DNA from: Alviniconcha marisindica
Taxonomy: Eukaryota > Mollusca > Gastropoda > Provannidae
DNA length: 64,000 nt
Assembly (NCBI GenBank): GCA_018857735.1
Contig: JABMCL010001558.1
Coordinates: 135,001-199,000, forward strand
Direction of reading: 5' to 3'
A program made the translations under genes and the position numbers. Below are positions 62,642-64,000 of this stretch, piece by piece. Position 1 is the first letter of the stretch; each line of letters opens with the position of its first letter. The notes beneath the pieces were generated by a model. It saw only the letters and a list, made by a program, of their open reading frames with translations. It did no database searches and was not told the origin of the DNA.

Positions 62642-62682
62642 ATTTTCTTTCGGTCAGACTGGCATGCAGAAGACTTCAGCAC
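62642..62682 (+). CDS. NUP58: FG-repeat nucleoporin NUP58, exon 2
   Basis: This 41-nt exon lies between a pyrimidine-rich acceptor (CTCTCCAG) and a consensus donor (GTAAGT at 62683). Joined to exon 1 it completes a Gly codon and reads GFSFGQTGMQKTSA, leaving one base (phase 1). FSFG is a canonical FxFG nucleoporin repeat. The exon is far too short to stand out as an open frame; its support is the exact phase fit, both splice sites and the FG motif. Confidence 0.85.
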
Positions 62683-63199
62683 GTAAGTATTTTTCAAAAT
62701 CAAAGGGGGCAGATAGTTATTTTTGTGTCTCAGTAATCAGCATGAGCTGAAATATGTTAAAAGATAATGTTTCAACTGATCAGTGTTCACTTTACTTTGA
62801 TCATGGTTTGTGCCAGCTTTGCTGTACATGTATACTTACAAACTCAGGAGTGCCTTATGATCAGAACCTCTGCTAGACCAGCATATAATGGGGGGGGGGG
62901 GGGGGGGGTGAACACATTATTAGGACTAGGTAATGTTCACTGTACCGGCTGACTGAGCATTGGTGCCAGAATTGTTTTTATTGCTGGTATCACATACTCA
63001 TAGTCTCAGCATTCTACTTTTTTCTAGCAATGTGGACTTTCTTTTGGGGAATAATAATTGAAATCTGTGTTCGGCAAAGCCTTATATTTGTAATTCCAGA
63101 ATAGATGGTGATTTGTATGCAGTTTTTCCCCTCTCCACTGCCCATGTACATGTTAATAATAAAGTATAATTTGTAATTTAATTTACATGCATGTTGCAG
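62683..63199 (+). other. NUP58 intron 2
   Basis: GTAAGT to TTGCAG, 517 bp. It contains a 19-nt G-run at 62890-62908 and nothing else notable. Confidence 0.85.
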
Positions 63200-63370
63200 C
63201 CGCTCTGACGGTGCCCAGCTTGACTCCGGCCACAGCGGCCTCTGGGCTCAGCTTCGGCCTCACCCCAAAAACCACAGCATCTGCTGCGCCTCTCACGGGA
63301 TTCAGCTTTGGCGTTCCCCCCAAGACCAGTGCTCCTGGCGGTGGTGCTTTTGGCCTTGGTCTTGGAGCAG
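63200..63370 (+). CDS. NUP58: FG-repeat nucleoporin NUP58, exon 3 (gene continues off the window)
   Basis: A 171-nt exon from ATGTTGCAG| to |GTATTT. In frame with exons 1 and 2 it encodes a Ser/Thr/Ala/Pro/Gly-rich segment. This has the FG motifs SGLSFGL, TGFSFGV and GAFGLGLG, spaced by linkers such as TPKTTASAAPLT. There are no stops. The composition and roughly 20-residue FG spacing are those of a nucleoporin transport domain. The donor leaves one base (phase 1), so further exons, including the coiled-coil region, must lie beyond 64000. I saw no further exon in 63371-64000. Confidence 0.88.
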
Positions 63371-64000
63371 GTATTTGTTTTGTTCCTATGATTGTGAAGT
63401 TTGGATAGATGTGGATTTAATACAATACAATCCAACTTTTTATGGTGTCTGTGTAGATAAATTTGCCTTCTGGCTTGTCATTTACATTAAACATTCAATA
63501 CATTTTACGACAAAACATCAATAATTCAATAAAACATGGAGCTAAAATAACACTAAAATACAAAAGCAGTATATAACTTATAAGATTAATAACAATGTGC
63601 ATACATACACATATGTACACACACACACACATACTTTACTCTTCTGGCTGACCAGTCACTTAAAACATTCAATAAATATTACAAGAAAACAAACATTCCT
63701 TAAGCATCAAAACACTAAAATCACCCACAGCATATACAGGCAGAATTTAAGGAGCAACATACCAGTGTAATATGTTTTGCTGTGATTAGTGCAAATGTCT
63801 GATACAGTGATATTGATAATATCTACAATGAGTACAACTACATGGTTAACAGTCAGAGCATTAAAAACCATCTGCTTACTTATCTGCTGTTTAGTAAGAC
63901 CAGGCTGTATATATATATAGTACGTAACATGTCAGCTGTTTGCAGACTTACTCACTTTTGTTAGTATTAAAAGGGAAACAGAAGAAAGTGGCTTTTTACT
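63371..64000 (+). other. NUP58 intron 3 (partial)
   Basis: AT-rich sequence with a short (CA)n around 63618-63630 and two diverged copies of a TCACTTAAAACATTCAATA / TCATTTACATTAAACATTCAAT stretch (about 63478 and 63656). No exon recognised before the window ends. Confidence 0.7.

Overview
The window is nuclear DNA from an animal with mosaic, repeat-laden sequence. It has long dinucleotide microsatellites, tRNA-derived SINEs, an L2/CR1-type LINE tail, TIR elements, very long introns and only tiny coding exons. The two recognised genes are conserved bilaterian housekeeping genes. The repeat landscape suggests a marine lophotrochozoan, most likely a mollusc, but this is inference and no species marker was seen.

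Two real genes were found, arranged head to head around 58.7-58.9 kb. On the minus strand is a myotubularin-related phosphatase of the MTMR6/7/8 group. Its exon 1 (58659-58682) encodes MEKINTPK and its exon 2 (12381-12497) begins VENVKLLDRF. Both junctions are phase 0, and together they reproduce the N-terminus of the family. The intron between them is about 46.2 kb, and the rest of the gene should lie beyond base 1. On the plus strand is an FG-repeat nucleoporin, best matched to NUP58 (NUPL1). Three exons (58915-58964, 62642-62682, 63200-63370) join in frame to give 87 codons, and the gene runs off the right edge. The two start codons are only 232 bp apart. That gap holds a TCTCGCGA box and an inverted repeat, as expected of a bidirectional housekeeping promoter. 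MTMR6 and NUP58 are also neighbours on human 13q12, so this looks like a conserved gene pair.

Layout. 1-12380 is inferred MTMR intron 2, dominated by microsatellites, a 130-nt poly(C) tract and degenerate CA/C low-complexity DNA. 12498-58658 is MTMR intron 1. It holds minisatellites (39-bp units at 17.5 and 20.7 kb, about 65-bp units at 28.7 kb, 42-bp units at 48.7 kb, about 260-bp units at 53.2 kb). It also holds tRNA-derived SINEs (31.0, 32.6, 47.0 and 50.8 kb) and a 5'-truncated LINE at 54.4 kb. Four inverted-repeat elements lie in this intron: a 147-bp MITE at 35.5 kb, a 514-bp TA-flanked element with a broken SAP-domain reading frame at 35.8 kb, a 621-bp TTA-flanked element at 56.3 kb, and a foldback at 40.7 kb. 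58965-62641 and 62683-63199 are NUP58 introns. From roughly 47.5 kb rightward the sequence is visibly poorer in CpG than the left part.

Most long open frames here are read-throughs of simple repeats and are not genes. The exons of the two real genes are mostly too short to appear as convincing open reading frames; they were found from splice sites and protein-family match.
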